64,000 bases of DNA. It comes from Glandiceps talaboti. Taxonomy: Eukaryota; Hemichordata; Enteropneusta; Spengelidae. Location: NCBI RefSeq assembly GCF_964340395.1, contig NC_135569.1, positions 19,060,457 through 19,124,456 on the forward strand, read 5' to 3'. Of this stretch, positions 1 through 42,891 are shown piece by piece. Positions within the stretch are counted from its first letter, which is position 1; every line of letters begins with the position of its first letter. Position numbers and translations under genes: made by a program. The notes below the pieces were generated by a model. The model did no database searches. It was not told where the DNA came from and saw only the letters and a program-made list of their open reading frames with translations.

Positions 1-1043
1 CATGACATAATATTCACGTCAATTTTGGTCAGTGTTGTGGTGAAAAAGAGCCAACGGTGATCAAATGAACTAGATATGGTGTTATTTACGGCATGTTGTT
101 CGATCTCATGTAAATTGTCACAATGAAAAACGACTTCGCCAACACGAATCATTGATTTTTGTAAAACATGAAAAACCAAGGTATTTTTTCGCATTTGGCG
201 ACTGTATAGTATAAAGTAGTATGAGAAACCCCACAAACGTCTATTTTATATATAAAAGTTATTTCATCACAAGCAGGAAAAGTTACCTTTATATGTTCTG
301 CAACTTCAAACACTTGTGCAACTTCAAACATTCTCTTGCGCGAATGTCTTTGGCGCGAATCTTTTGAAAGTGATAATGTTGTCACGTGATTATTAATGTA
401 TTAACATATTAATGAGCATGACACTGAGCACGTGATCTACTATCCCTTCGATCATCGGGTACATGATGTGGCACAATAAAGCGATAGAAAATCGTCCAGG
501 TTCAGAGGTAATCACAACTAGGGTATAATAAACGAGGTCAGAATACTGGTTTAGTAACATTTTTCATAAGTTTTCCATCTTCAAAAAGTTTTATGCTTGT
601 GAAAATAGCGTCCTCAAGCTACAAGACCTGTCTGATTTCACCGTAACGTATTTTCTTCAAGTGGATGTCGTGTCGAACATTTAACCAGCCGACACAAGTG
701 TCACTTTTTAAAAATCCTTATAGCGATTAAGTTGACTCGTGCAAAACGAAATGAACTCTTACCCCTCCCCCCTAAACGAAGGAATTACGTTTGGTACGGG
801 CACTTATGCCTTCATGCAGGCACATTCGCTCAATCAAATAATCTTTTCTTCCAGATGTTAGCAGGCCATGGTCTTTTAAATACCTTTCGAGTTCTGATGC
901 CTTCCATCTTTTGAGTTTTAAATGTTACCCTGGGTTTTGATCGTTCGTCAGACACTATACTCTCTCCTATACTCTCATTTGATCAACTAAATACATTTTT
1001 GTAATGCAAAGTGTATGCCCCCAAGCAGTAGACCACAGGGAGC
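1..1043. other. No gene recognised
   Basis: AT-rich sequence with short open frames only. None has family resemblance or splice-site support. Confidence 0.5.
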
Positions 1044-1063
1044 TCAGGCTCAGTTAGTTTTGT

Positions 1064-1235
1064 TTACAAATATAAACAAACAAGTAAACAAACAAAACAC
1101 AAAGAAGTAAAAACAAACATACAGACAAATGAACTTACAAGTAAACAAACAAATAAACAAAACAAACAAACAAACAAATTTAACCGACAAATGAGTAGAT
1201 ACATACATGAGTAAACGACAACAAACCAACGAACA
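1064..1235. repeat. Degenerate (CAAA)n-rich low-complexity tract
   Basis: Runs of aaacaaac with interruptions. The open frame on the other strand is a composition artefact. Confidence 0.8.
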
Positions 1236-1569
1236 AACAAACACTGACCATGTGGGCGGGGGGTAGAGTAGACAATTTGAGGATCTATGAACTAGACAGC
1301 ACTACGCAGTGTAGATGGGTAACTATCTACACTATTAAGAAGTGATTGGCTAATCAAATATGAACATTCTAAACTACATCGAGAGCATAAAAAAGGGCTT
1401 ATTACACGAGTTTGCAAGATTAACGTAACGTCTAAATACATCCAAGACTTTCTCCCTGAGATACCCCTGGGTCATAAATGTCTGCTTCTACAAAAATCAT
1501 CCAAGTTGAGTAACCCCCCCCCCCCTAATTCCCCACAAACAAGCAAAAACATTTTCTTTAATTTTCTCC

Positions 1570-1790
1570 TTAGTTGCTTTGATTTCGACTGCTTGAAATG
1601 AAACTGACATGACACTTTGAAACTTTAATTTCATTCTTCAAAACTATGGCTTGTATGGTATTCACATGAAATTTCAAAGGTTCTGTTACTTCAATATCAC
1701 CATCTTTCAGCTTGGGATATAAACCCCTTTTGCGTTTCACTGGTTTGCATGATACACATTTTTGCCATATGCGAGCGAAATGGTGCACCA
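1570..1790 (-). other. Possible terminal exon or element fragment
   Basis: A good acceptor (cctgcttacag) on the minus strand is followed by 73 open codons that include WQKCVSCKPVKRKRGLYPKL and end in TAA. The composition looks coding, but no family was recognised and no partner exon was found toward 2000-7000. Confidence 0.25.
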
Positions 1791-2282
1791 TCTGTAAGCA
1801 GGACTAGGGGTCTAGGATCGGACTTCCCGACACATGTATTCATTCCCAATGGAACCCCAGCCATAACACATCCCTGTATCAGTATACAATGTAGTAACGT
1901 CCTGCCAAGTTAAAATTAATGAATTTATAGTTTGTTTTTCAGTAGATGTATTCAACCCAAAATAGTTTATTTTTCAGTTGTCTCGCCAACTATACTAGTA
2001 TTTTAAGTCACTGGTCACACTGACTATTGAGTGTTTACGTAAAGGCAATTAGGGGTAGACCATTTGATATCCTGGGGGGGGGGGCTTGGAAAATTGGTGG
2101 CGATTTATTTTTCCCAACAGCTTGCCTGTGAATTTTTTTTTCTTCTTCACCTATCCTGGCATATTTTTTTTCTTTCCTTCTTCAAGATATCCGGATTTTT
2201 TTTACACCTATGTTGAACACCTACTTTTGTTGCCACAATTCTGTTTGGTTTTCGCCCAGGGTAATGCAGAAAGTAAAAAAGG

Positions 2283-2640
2283 TTCTTACCCTAAACACAG
2301 ACTTACACCATTCTTACCCTTAAAACAGACTTACACCTGTCCATTCTTACCCTGAACACAGACTTTCACCATTCTTACCCTAAACACAGACTTACACCAT
2401 TCTTACCCTAAACACAGACTTACACCTGTCAATTCTTACCCTGAACACAGACTTACACCATTCTTACCCTAAACACGGACTTACACCATTCTTACCCTGA
2501 ACACAGACTTACACAATTCTTACCCTAAACACGGACTTACACCATTCTTACCCTGAACACAGACTTACACAATTCTTACCCTGAACACAGACTTACACCA
2601 TATTCTTACCCTAAACACCAACTTACACCATTCTACCCTG
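2283..2640. repeat. 28-bp minisatellite, about 13 units
   Basis: Unit resembles ttcttaccctaaacacagac plus ttacacca, with 22- and 34-bp length variants. The minus strand carries GTAAGAAT and GTAAGTCTG motifs in each unit. Confidence 0.85.
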
Positions 2641-3070
2641 AAGTAGACATCCCAGATGTGGGGTCAAAACTTCATTAAATTAAGTTTTCATGTAGACTAA
2701 AGAGCTTGTCGGCTTCTTCGGCCATCAAACCTGATTATGCCCAACATTAAGTAGTACTGGGTCTCATGCAATCCCATGACTCTATATGTTGTACTGTATG
2801 TTGTATAGGGCCCCGTCTAAGCCTATGACCAGAATACAAGCTTTCCTTGGTTTCAGGAAAATATATGTGATTGTTTTATCTTGACGACATTCATCAAACA
2901 AGTCATTGAGAATGACATAGACCCCGCTATGATTGGGTTTTAAGGAATTATCACTACTCTGATCACGCAACAACACTTGTGAACCTAAATCAAGCAGACT
3001 TAGATATGTTGTGTCTGCTTGTTGGACATGGAACATGCCTACAACAATAAAGGATTGGTCGGGTATGGGG

Positions 3071-3542
3071 GATTGTATCACGACGAAAATGGGATATGCA
3101 CATGTATGTCATAGAACACTGTCCTAATTCCAACTTTGAATGAGATCTGTTCAAGCATGTCTGAGTTATGGCTTTGGACATGGAAAATTCGCAAACAAAA
3201 TGGCTGCAATGCAGCCATATTGGATCATATCACGATGAAAATGGATATGCACATGTATGTCATAGAACACTGTCCTAATACCAACTTTGAATGAGATCTG
3301 TTCAAGCATGTCTGAGTTATGGCTTTAGACAGGGAAAATTTGCAAACAAAATGGCTGCTAGGCTTCCATATTGGATCGTATCATGAAACAAATTGACATG
3401 CATATGTATGCCATTGTATGTTACCCCTGTACCAAGTTTGAAAAAAATCGGTCCAGGCATCTCCAAGAAATGGCTGCGGACGGACGGACAGACGGAACCC
3501 AATCCATAAGTCCCCATCCCGGACTTCGTCCGGCGGGGACTA
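3071..3542. repeat. Three tandem copies (about 151 bp) of a dispersed element
   Basis: Copies begin near 3071, 3223 and 3374 (gat-gtatcacga-like) and share ACATGTATGTCATAGAACAC. The last ends with GGACGGACGGACAGACGGA and a hairpin, agtccccatcccggac/gtccggcggggact (3509-3541). This has the look of an invertebrate short dispersed repeat. The class is not assigned. Confidence 0.7.
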
Positions 3543-3817
3543 AAAAGAACAGGAACTGCAATAATAATTAGATTGATTAACATTTGTTGAGAATGTAAAA
3601 AAAATAATCGCACTGTCGCACCACTTTAGACAACATTTCCTGATGAGAAACTTTTTTTTCCTTTTTAGTGGCCTACAAAAATATGCCAATAACTTCTTAA
3701 AACTAAAAGCTACATCAATAATATTTTCAGGACAAGTGCGCTTTGGTATCGCAAATGTGTGTACTAATTTATAATGAATTTGAAGCATGCATTCTTGAGA
3801 TATAGCCTAATTACCGA

Positions 3818-3956
3818 AAATCATTAATTGTGTAAATTGCTCATTAATATTCACAGGATTTTTACCAAAACCTAATCAAATCTTGCCATTATCGTACGGA
3901 ATACGTCTTCAAAATTTCGTTTGAATTGAGCAAGCTGTTATGGAGAAAACGATCAC

Positions 3957-3998
<42 letters not shown>

Positions 3999-4000
3999 TT
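3818..4000. repeat. Dispersed repeat ending in (CAGA)n
   Basis: A block with GAATTGAGCAAGCTGTTATG and AGAAAACGATCAC leads into eleven CAGA units (3955-3998), the architecture of a short dispersed element with a microsatellite tail. Confidence 0.5.
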
Positions 4001-4309
4001 CTACCCACTAAATACATCTGGAAGAAAAGATAGTGTGACCAACAGTTTATTGGAATCATATCAATGTATCACATACTGATTTCCAGCATAGTATCTACAG
4101 CACACACAATAAAACTATAGAATTTAAGAACACACAAGCATGCATTGTTACAATCTCAATGGTCACATTATTCTATAAAATATACATACTGCATATGATT
4201 GACTGATGGATGACAAGTACTTATCATATGGCTTACTAACGTTTGTAATGTCACACAGAGTCAAGTTCAGCATACCATAAATCACAGTCCTGTTTGTACA
4301 ATCTACAAA

Positions 4310-4710
4310 GAAATTCACATGACCAGCGTGAACTGTTATTTTCAAGATAAACTCAATTGATAAGACCCCTGTATATAAACAATTACACTCTTTGGAAAGT
4401 TCAATTCAAACAATCAATGCCAAGTGGGGTATCTGATAACAGGAGGTTGTAAAATAGATGTCTTGTGTTCAATCTCAGTCTAAGGTTCAATCCATTGTAT
4501 TGCAACATTGTCTAAAAAAATAGTGTTCTAAGTAACAGTCAGTCTAGATATTAGCGTCTTGTATTCAGATACTAGTACCACACTTGGCATTGATTTTTAG
4601 ACCGAACTTTCCAAAGAGTGTAATTGTTTATATACAGGGGTCTTATCAATTGAGTTTATCTTGAAAATCACAGTTGTGTTTATTCCTTTCATACTGGTCA
4701 TGTGAATTTC
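4310..4710. mobile_element. Foldback (MITE-like) element, about 400 bp
   Basis: Arms of roughly 125 bp. GAAATTCACATGACCAG at 4310 matches CTGGTCATGTGAATTTC ending at 4710, and CCCCTGTATATAAACAATTA with CACTCTTTGGAAAGTTC is mirrored at 4602-4640. The loop is about 140 bp. No coding capacity. Confidence 0.8.
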
Positions 4711-5187
4711 AATGTATGATTTCATATATTAACGTTACTGACACACAAATCTTTCCAATGGTGTATTGTCAACATGTAAAGTCAAGTGTGCACTGCAATA
4801 ATAGTTGAATCTATTGGTGGATAACCACGTTATCTTGCTGTATAAATGTATCTGACTGCATTTCATTCATAACTTCATTTATTGGACACATCAACTTTTA
4901 ATGTCCAGTCTCTTCAAGACATACCGGGGTATGTGTAATTGACACCGAGTGTCATGACTAATGGACTGGTGTTGTAGACACAGTGACTTAAGTGGCAGAG
5001 TTTATATAGTTTTGTACTCCAGTTGAATAAAATCAAATGTTGTATTCATACCTTCAATGTCTAGTGGTACTGTTAGTGCAATAGATGGTTTAAATTAGAG
5101 GAAATGTCAGAGAGTCACTCAATACATTATTCCTGAATACCAAGTTTGAATTCTGCCGATAACAATTGATGCATGGCTAGGTAACCT

Positions 5188-5984
5188 TTAGTCTAGTCCC
5201 TGTATGGTATCATTACCATTTATACCTCCACTCACAGTCTAGTTCCTATACAGTATCGTTACCATTTATACCCCCACTCACATAGTCTAGTTCCTATACA
5301 GTATCATTACCATTTATACCTCCACTCACATAGTCTAGTTCCTATACAGTATCGTTACCATTTACACCTCCACTCACAGTCTAGTTCCTATACAGTATCA
5401 TTACCATTTATACCTCCACTCACAGTCTAGTTCCTATACAGTATCATTACCATTTATACCTCCACTCACATAGTCTAGTTCCTATACAGTATCATTACCA
5501 TTTATACCTCCACTCACAGTCTAGTTCCTATACAGTATCGTTACCATTTATACCTCCACTCACATAGTCTAGTTCCTATACAGTATCATTACCATTTATA
5601 CCTCCACTCACATAGTCTAGTTCCTATACAGTATCGTTACCATTTACACCTCCACTCAGTCTAGTTCCTATACAGTATCATTACCATTTATACCTCCACT
5701 CACAGTCTAGTTCCTATACAGTATCATTACCATTTATACCTCCACTCACATAGTCTAGTTCCTATACAGTATCATTACCATTTATACCTCCACTCACATA
5801 GTCTAGTTCCTATACAGTATCGTTACCATTTACACCTCCACTCAGTCTAGTTCCTATACAGTATCATTACCATTTATACCTCCACTCACATAGTCTAGTT
5901 CCTATACAGTATCATTACCATTTACACCTCCACTCACAGTCTAGTTCCTATACAGTATCATTACCATTTATACCTCCACTCACT
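5188..5984. repeat. 46/48-bp minisatellite, about 17 units
   Basis: Unit includes tagtctagttcctatacagt followed by atcattaccatttatacctc and cactcaca. The length difference is the presence or absence of a 'cata' segment. It lies 3' of the TPI gene. Confidence 0.9.
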
Positions 5985-7099
5985 GAATAGTCAAAGTAGT
6001 TACTCTAGAAGTCCTGAGATGCAATTTAAAATTCATGCACAGCCACCCACACAGTCATTAACATTATGTCTTTGTAAATCAATCACAAAATTCTAACAAA
6101 TAACAGCAGCCCCTCATAAAGTTAGTGTTTATTGGGGAAGTTACTGTAATGTCCCAATATGGTCATGACGGATCTTTGCATTAGCAGTTCAAGTGCGACT
6201 TTCCTGATTTGGTGAGCCAGCAAGTTGGGCGTCATAAAAATTGTTTGCATCTCTAAAGTTATTTGCAATGTCACTGATAATGGGTCTGCAAAACTGATGA
6301 CAACTGATATGACATTAGGGGCTTCACACTTAGATAATTGAGCTAAGCTTTGCCTGATGTGCTATGTAATAGTGCTTTATCACATTTGTAAATATTGCCA
6401 ACAAATATTATTCAGTGATAAGAAAGATAAGAAACCCCACTTCCTTAGTTAATGGCTCGATTCTATAATGATATTTGTCAGCGCAAGACGCTATTTATAC
6501 ACTGTTTACATCACCATAACAGTTGGGGTTCACTGATTGGATGAACAACTTTTTGTGCTGATTAAAGGAATTTGACCAGACGTGGTTTAGTTAGAAACCA
6601 CATCCAGACTAGGTAACTTCAGTGAGAATACCACAAGTACCATTCAATATACAGCAAAAATTATCCTAAAACAATGTGTAAACTCGGCTTTAATATATCA
6701 CAGTAAGAAACAAATGTCTACGTTGGCATGATATATAACGAAGGTACAGAGAAGAATGGTTGCATAACATTTTGTAGTTGAGCATTTAGACAGCAACATA
6801 ACATGATGTAGGCTAATTACAAAGTGTCTTTGTTGGGGTTTGTTTATTGATGATTATTAACAGTGTTTATCATAACACTATTGAATAACAGGTTGGCAAC
6901 AATCAAATACTCTAATCTATGTATCATATCAACTTAGTTTTAATTCAATTTATTTCAAGCTCTAAATGTTCAGTAGTCAAGACATGCATCCCAAATTACT
7001 GCCTTCTCTAGAATGATTGACATTTACATATATTTCAGTAGAGAGTCGTCATGATTTCATCTCTAGTATGTACGTAAGTAAATGTCCAGTGTTACATAT
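5985..7099. other. TPI 3' flank, no further gene
   Basis: Includes a dispersed segment at about 6041-6165 (CCACCCACACAGTCATTAAC, then AGTTAGTGTTTATTGGGG) that recurs at about 40164-40262. The part nearest 7100 is probably TPI 3'UTR. Confidence 0.5.
6949..6954 (-). terminator. Candidate polyadenylation signal of TPI
   Basis: AATAAA on the minus strand about 145 bp after the TPI stop codon, the nearest canonical hexamer seen. No transcript evidence is available, so this is only a candidate. Confidence 0.4.
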
Positions 7100-36831
<29,732 letters not shown>

Positions 36832-36960
36832 TTTGGTTTCAGATTTAAAATAGTAGACGGTTTTGATAAGCGCTATGCCAACTATTCACGTCTGCAATGT
36901 CGACGACCCCAGTGTGTGAGTGAAGAGAATTTCCAGTTTGTATTTTCGTCAAATGTTGTC
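36832..36960 (-). promoter_or_regulatory. Probable TPI 5'UTR and core promoter region
   Basis: The segment just upstream of the TPI start codon is less repetitive than its surroundings and holds several CpGs (GTCGTCGACATTG, AGACGTGAAT). No TATA box is evident at a fixed distance. Its role is inferred only from its position. Confidence 0.35.
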
Positions 36961-39360
36961 GGGGGAGCATAACCTATCCAATATACCCCTAAATATCATG
37001 ATGTTTATTAATTATATACAACATCAATTTGTGACAGAGTTTTCTTGTCCATAAAAGAAAATACACATGTTGACTATTTTGTACTATAAAAAGTATGATT
37101 TCAATGGTAAACAGCGCCCTCTCTGAATTGTCTTGAACTGTACAGCACACTTAATTACCTGGCTATATTATTTGTCATGGAACTAGACTATAGGCTAGGG
37201 GTGGTCATTTTTAAATGACTATGGATGGGGCCACGGTGATTTGGAGTTGATCATGGGTTTTCCCTTATTTTTGTACATGTTTATTTAGAATCTATGAAAT
37301 ATTGTATATTATCTGGGTATCTCTAGTACACCATGAATGTTACATGGTAAACTACATCATCATGAAAGCTCATCTGTGCAAACCTTCAGTGTAATTAGTT
37401 AATGGATTTGTCATTATTTACGACCCGGGGGGGGGGGGGGGGGTCACGGAGGAGTTTAGGAGGGGTCATTCAAAAACTAGGGAATGAGGGGGGGGGGGGG
37501 GCTACTCAAAATTTTATGTGTTAAAATAGCACCAGAAAGCATTCTTTTAGTTCTTGATATTCAAAAATCTCTGGGACGGGAGGGGGTACCCACCCCTACT
37601 TGGCACCCTCAAAGTTTGGTTCAACTAATACCACCTAATTTCAAACTTTACCTATAGTACTACTTTGGGAATAAGCTGCATTCATTGTTACCCCTTCCTC
37701 TTGAAATATGCTACATCCATAACGTTATAAGGAAATTCAAATTATATATATCATTTTTAATGATTTTATGGCATGGCTTTCAGATTGTAGCAAAACTATA
37801 ATTAATGATGAGGATGACAATTGATTATAAAAATGTAAATAGCCACAAATAACTTCATACTATGTCTAATCCTAACCCTAACCCTATATAGAACTAGCCA
37901 TGAATATGGAATACTCCCGGGGTGGGGGTGGCACTGGACTGTGTATAAACTGCTTGTTTGGGGTTTTTTTGTTTTTTTTGTTTTGTTTTGTTTTGTTTTG
38001 TTGTTTGTTTGTTTGTTTGTTGTTTTTTTTGGGGGGGGGGCTTCTCTGAGACCTCCAAATCCATAAAACTCGTATACCAAAATCCCCCCAAAAATACCGT
38101 TTCTCACCCCAACAAATAGATATAGGTAACTATGTGGATTGCTTTGAAGTGTCACGGATAATTAATAGTGATGTTTTCATTCATCACACAGTAAAATTGG
38201 AAATTAGCCCGTAAAAGTTGTTTGAAGGAACCAAGGTTTCCCTCCTCCCTCCCCTGGAGATTTTTGAAATTTAAGGACTAAAAAGTGTTATTTTGACATG
38301 TTGTGGTAGTAATATTCATATGAGGTAAAATTTGAATCCAAATACAAGGGAGCAGTGTAGGGGTGGCACCCCCTGGCCCAGGAGATTAGAAATTTGTGAC
38401 ATTCAATACTATCTAGATTCTATTTCAAGATGAGGTGGTAACATACAAGGAAGCAATGTGGGGTGGGTACGGGAGGCTGTTACCCCACTAAACCCCCCCC
38501 CCCCCCCCCCCGAATGAATATTAAGGACTAAAAGAGTACTATCTAGTATTCCTGAAGACAATAATATGTCGACTCATATACTTAAACTGCCACTGTCATT
38601 TTATGGTCGTGATTGGGTCATTTCATTTTAAAATTATCAGATTTTACTTTTCCTGATGTATTTTTTATTTTTCCACTGGACTAGTTTTATCTGACGTTGT
38701 AAGGGGTTAAAACCCTACACTCTTTGATACCTGTGCATATACCCTTTCTCATACTTTGTGAGCACACCAAAAAACACCCCTCTCCACTCCTTTTCTCGTC
38801 TATGGGAGTTGCCCCCCCGGTGAATACTATACCAAATACTAAACTCTGACATTCTTTATAGTTTAGAAATAGTACACATGGTGTATGACTGCATATATGG
38901 AAATATCGATGGGGATTCCAGATTGACCTCCTCCCCATTCATGTAGTGCCCCCCCCCCCCTCATTACCATGATCACCCCTTAGTAGTGACCCAGGAGAAG
39001 AGTACTGCCCTCGGTGTTGCCTCTAATATGTCCTAGATAGTATATTAGGTTTGTGCCAAATTTGGTGGATACTAAGACTGATGCAATGTTACACAAGAAA
39101 AGAGGGTGTATGGACCGACAGATGAACATATGAATGGGTAGACATGTAGTAGTCCACTGAAGGCTGAAATTAATAGGCCACTCAGTTGGTCAAAGTGTAA
39201 GTACATGAGCTATTAAGAAAGAATCAACGTCTTTTGCACATTTGTCTTTTGTAAATGACTTTAATGAATCATGACAAAAGTATAAAAATTAAATTTTTGT
39301 TACATTTATGGATTTCCAACAAATTTCAGAACATTCCTGAGATTACCGTTACAACATTAT
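36961..39360. other. Intergenic, no gene recognised
   Basis: Contains poly-G runs (37427-37443, 37489-37501), a G/T-rich tract at 37959-38040, a poly-C run near 38494-38511 and a very short telomere-like CCTAACCCTAACCCTA stretch at about 37870. No coding signal. Confidence 0.5.
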
Positions 39361-39376
39361 AATTTAAGGAAGGCAC

Positions 39377-39755
39377 GCATACCCTTGGCAAGTACCATAT
39401 TGAGCCATGACACTGCCCTCTCATAGGCAATACCCTGGGCAAGTACCATATTGAGCCATGACACTGCCCTCTCACAGGCAATACCCTCAGCAAGTACCGT
39501 ATTTAGCCATGACACTGCCCTCTCACAGGCAATACCCTCAGCAAGTATCTTCCTGAGCTGTGTCACTGCCTTAGCTCACCGGCAATACCCTTGTGAGTGC
39601 CATACTGAGCCATGTCGCTGCCCTCTTACAGGCAATACCCTTGTGAGTGCCATACTGAGCCATGTCGCTGCCCTCTTACAGGCAATACCCTTGTGAGTGC
39701 CATACTTAGCCATGTCGCTGCCCTCTTACAGGCAATACCCTGGGCAAGTACCATA
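39377..39755. repeat. About 51-bp minisatellite, 7-8 units
   Basis: Units resemble caataccctcagcaagtacc, atattgagccatgacactgc, cctctcacagg, with a second subtype (CCCTTGTGAGTGCCATACTG). It lies between TPI and the LEKR1-like gene. Confidence 0.85.
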
Positions 39756-40477
39756 CATTTTGCATGGTAAGGTAAACAAATTACAAATAATACTTCTACA
39801 ACTTTTATGGATATTTCTTTTTTTTAAATATATCACAATTTTTTAAGATTTTAAAGTTAAATTAAATATGGACGGATCTGATTCAAGAAAACAATGTACA
39901 TGCTCTATTGTATCATTGTCAGTCACAGAATTTCATATTTACAAACAAACACATAATCATTATCATCATGATAAAATGGATACTATATTTTAAAATCTGA
40001 ATTAAGAATATTCGAACCCTCGCTATGCTAAATTAAACAGTGTACTAGAAATTTAGTCTGAGGCTATCCAATGAGTTCTGAAGATCCATTGCATCTCAAG
40101 ATCTCTTCATGCAACATTTAGCTCACCGAGGATCTTGGATGAAATTTCAAATTCAAACAAAGCCACCCACACAGTCATTAACACCATGTTTTTGTTATTC
40201 AATCACAGAATTCTGCCCAATAATAAGTTAGTGTTTATTGGGGTGGTTAAATAATGTCCAAATATGGTATATTTGTCATATCAGGACGCTAAACAGTTGG
40301 AGGGGGGGGGGGGGGTTGCTCAATTGAATGAACAACTTTTGATGCCTAATTTCTCATTCAGCTGGACAGGGTGAAGAGATCTTGAGATTCAAACCCAACA
40401 TCTAGTCTCTAGACTACAGAAATGTGTGTGGGACACAAATGATATTAAGCCGAGACTTGGTACCCTAGGTTATATAA

Positions 40478-40796
40478 ACTATAGTCTTGGTTACCCAGCC
40501 TCTTGATGTAGAGGGCGCCACTCCCAACAGAGTCTGGGGAAAATACAATGTCATCTATTGTAAGGAGCAACATGGTTGCTGTCAAGATTTGAGACGGTCG
40601 CTGATTGGACAAAAATGATTCTGAATTTGAAAACCATCTTTGTCAGGAAATAAATCAAAATACTCTTAGCACGAGTTGCTACCATGTGATTTATTTTTAC
40701 TACAGAGGTCATGTTAGGGTTCAGCTCTCCATTTTACCAGAATCTGCTTGGGGATGGAGCCCTCAACGGCAAGAGTCTGGGTAACCAAAACTATAC
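40478..40796. mobile_element. Foldback element with GGTTACCCAG ends
   Basis: The left arm ACTATAGTCTTGGTTACCCA pairs with the right arm TGGGTAACCAAAACTATAC. A related pair of ends occurs at 53795-54075. No coding capacity. Confidence 0.55.
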
Positions 40797-41484
40797 AAAA
40801 TATAGCTTTAATAACATCAATGAAGAATACTTGTTTGTTCCTACAATGTTTACGCCAGTCACATCATCTCCTCTAATAAAACACAGTAATAAGTTCTGAG
40901 ACCGAGTACTCACTGACATGACAGTCTCACAGTCAGAGATTATTATTTCTAGCACACATCTTGTATATACTACAACTTTTCAATACACCTCTCATCACAG
41001 ACTTAAATGGTTACAATCACACATTAAAGGGGCCTGTCATTCCTGGGAATAAAAGTACTTTCATAAACTTTGTTTTTTTTATGATTTTACATCACATAAA
41101 TTTCACATATGTATTGATAAACAATGAATATTCATGACTATCTGAAGGCACTAAGCACTTTGGAGAAATGAATATTTGTTGTTCATCTAATACATATGCA
41201 CATCTGCAAAGACACATAAGGCAACACTGGACCACTATTTGCACAATGAAGATCACATTTCAGTTTCATTGTGTTTTCTTGGTAATCATGTGAAGTTTAT
41301 GTAATTTGAAACAATGATTTGACTCTCCACAACTCAGAGTTTAGTAACACACCATTATTTCCTGGAGTGATGTTCCCATGTAAAGGGGAATTCCACAAAA
41401 TAAAGGCATTCTTGTAAACTTTGGTTTCTTGTGTGTTTTTTTCACAACAATGTGATTTATGACTCTCGAGTCCTAATAAGCTTC

Positions 41485-42096
41485 TAATAAACCAAACTTG
41501 TATTCTAATAAACCAATCTTGTATTGTAATAAACCAATCTTGTATTGTAATAAACCAATCTTGTATTGTAATAAACCAATCTTGTATTGTAATAAACCAA
41601 TCTTGTATTCTAATAAACCAATCTTGTATTGTAATAAACCAATCTTGTATTGTAATAAACCAATCTTGTATTGTAATAAACCAATCTTGTATTCTAATAA
41701 ACCAATCTTGTATTGTAATAAACCAATCTTGTATTGTAATAAACCAATCTTGTATTCTAATAAACCAATCTTGTATTCTAATAAACCAATCTTGTATTGT
41801 AATAAACCAATCTTGTATTGTAATAAACCAATCTTGTATTGTAATAAACCAATCTTGTATTCTAATAAACCAATCTTGTATTGTAATAAACCAATCTTGT
41901 ATTCTAATAAACCAATCTTGTATTGTAATAAACCAATCTTGTATTGTAATAAACCAATCTTGTATTGTAATAAACCAATCTTGTATTCTAATAAACCAAT
42001 CTTGTATTGTAATAAACCAATCTTGTATTCTAATAAAACAATCTTGTATTGTAATAAACCAATCTTGTATTCTAATAAAACAATCTTGTATTGTAA
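41485..42096. repeat. 21-bp minisatellite, about 29 units
   Basis: Unit is aataaaccaatcttgtattg plus t or c. A period divisible by 3 makes both strands open over 200 codons, which is an artefact. Confidence 0.95.
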
Positions 42097-42800
42097 TGTT
42101 TTGCTGTTACATATGCATGTTTGCTGACTCCCATGATGCAATACATGCCTATGGTAAGGCACTACATTGTACCTGAACAATGGATGAAGGGAAAGTTCAA
42201 CTCTGTTTTCTTGGCAACTGCGCATGATTTAAGTGATGATACAGAACCTAAATTTTACAAGATTAACTAGATACTGTGGTAGGGGACTCCAAACACCATC
42301 AATATTATACCAAGTGTATGGTATTTCGTTTACCAGATAACCAACTATAGGTTGTAAGATCAAGTTTTAGTTAGTGGAAGTATATCCCAGGGCTGGTACA
42401 AACTTGATTATTAAATGGTGTCAAAGCCAGTTTTGACAAGGTCATTGACCCTGATATCAGGGTTAGATTGTACAGGGATACAATTGGTGATATGCCCCTT
42501 TGTCAATAGTTGTTGACCCTTCGTTTAGGCATTTCAAAATCTTTTTTGTGTATGTGAGTTATGTGTACTTTAGTACAGTCTGTTAACAAATGATTTTGTG
42601 TGTTTCTATATGTAGACAACACAGATTTGCAACTGAATTGAATTATTTCCTGGAGTGTTATTCCAATTTAATGACACCACAATTGGCTCTATCTCTCTTG
42701 AATGACAACCCCTCTCCCCTTTTTTTTGCTGATTTATTTGCGGAGATAGCACCAGTTCTGTATACAATACTTATAATAAGACACACATAGACACACAAAC

Positions 42801-42802
42801 AC

Positions 42803-42888
<86 letters not shown>
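42801..42888. repeat. (CAGA)n-(CA)n compound microsatellite
   Basis: About 11 CAGA units followed by about 20 CA units. Confidence 0.95.

Positions 42889-42891
<3 letters not shown>

Noticed and set aside
2086-2355. 89-codon plus-strand frame
   Set aside because: Composed of T-rich low-complexity sequence and the start of the 28-bp minisatellite.
37868-37886. Interstitial telomere sequence (CCCTAA)n
   Set aside because: Only about two and a half units; too short to mean more than chance.
41473-42225. 250- and 209-codon frames (LLQYKIG / YCNKPIL)
   Set aside because: The 21-bp minisatellite read on both strands.
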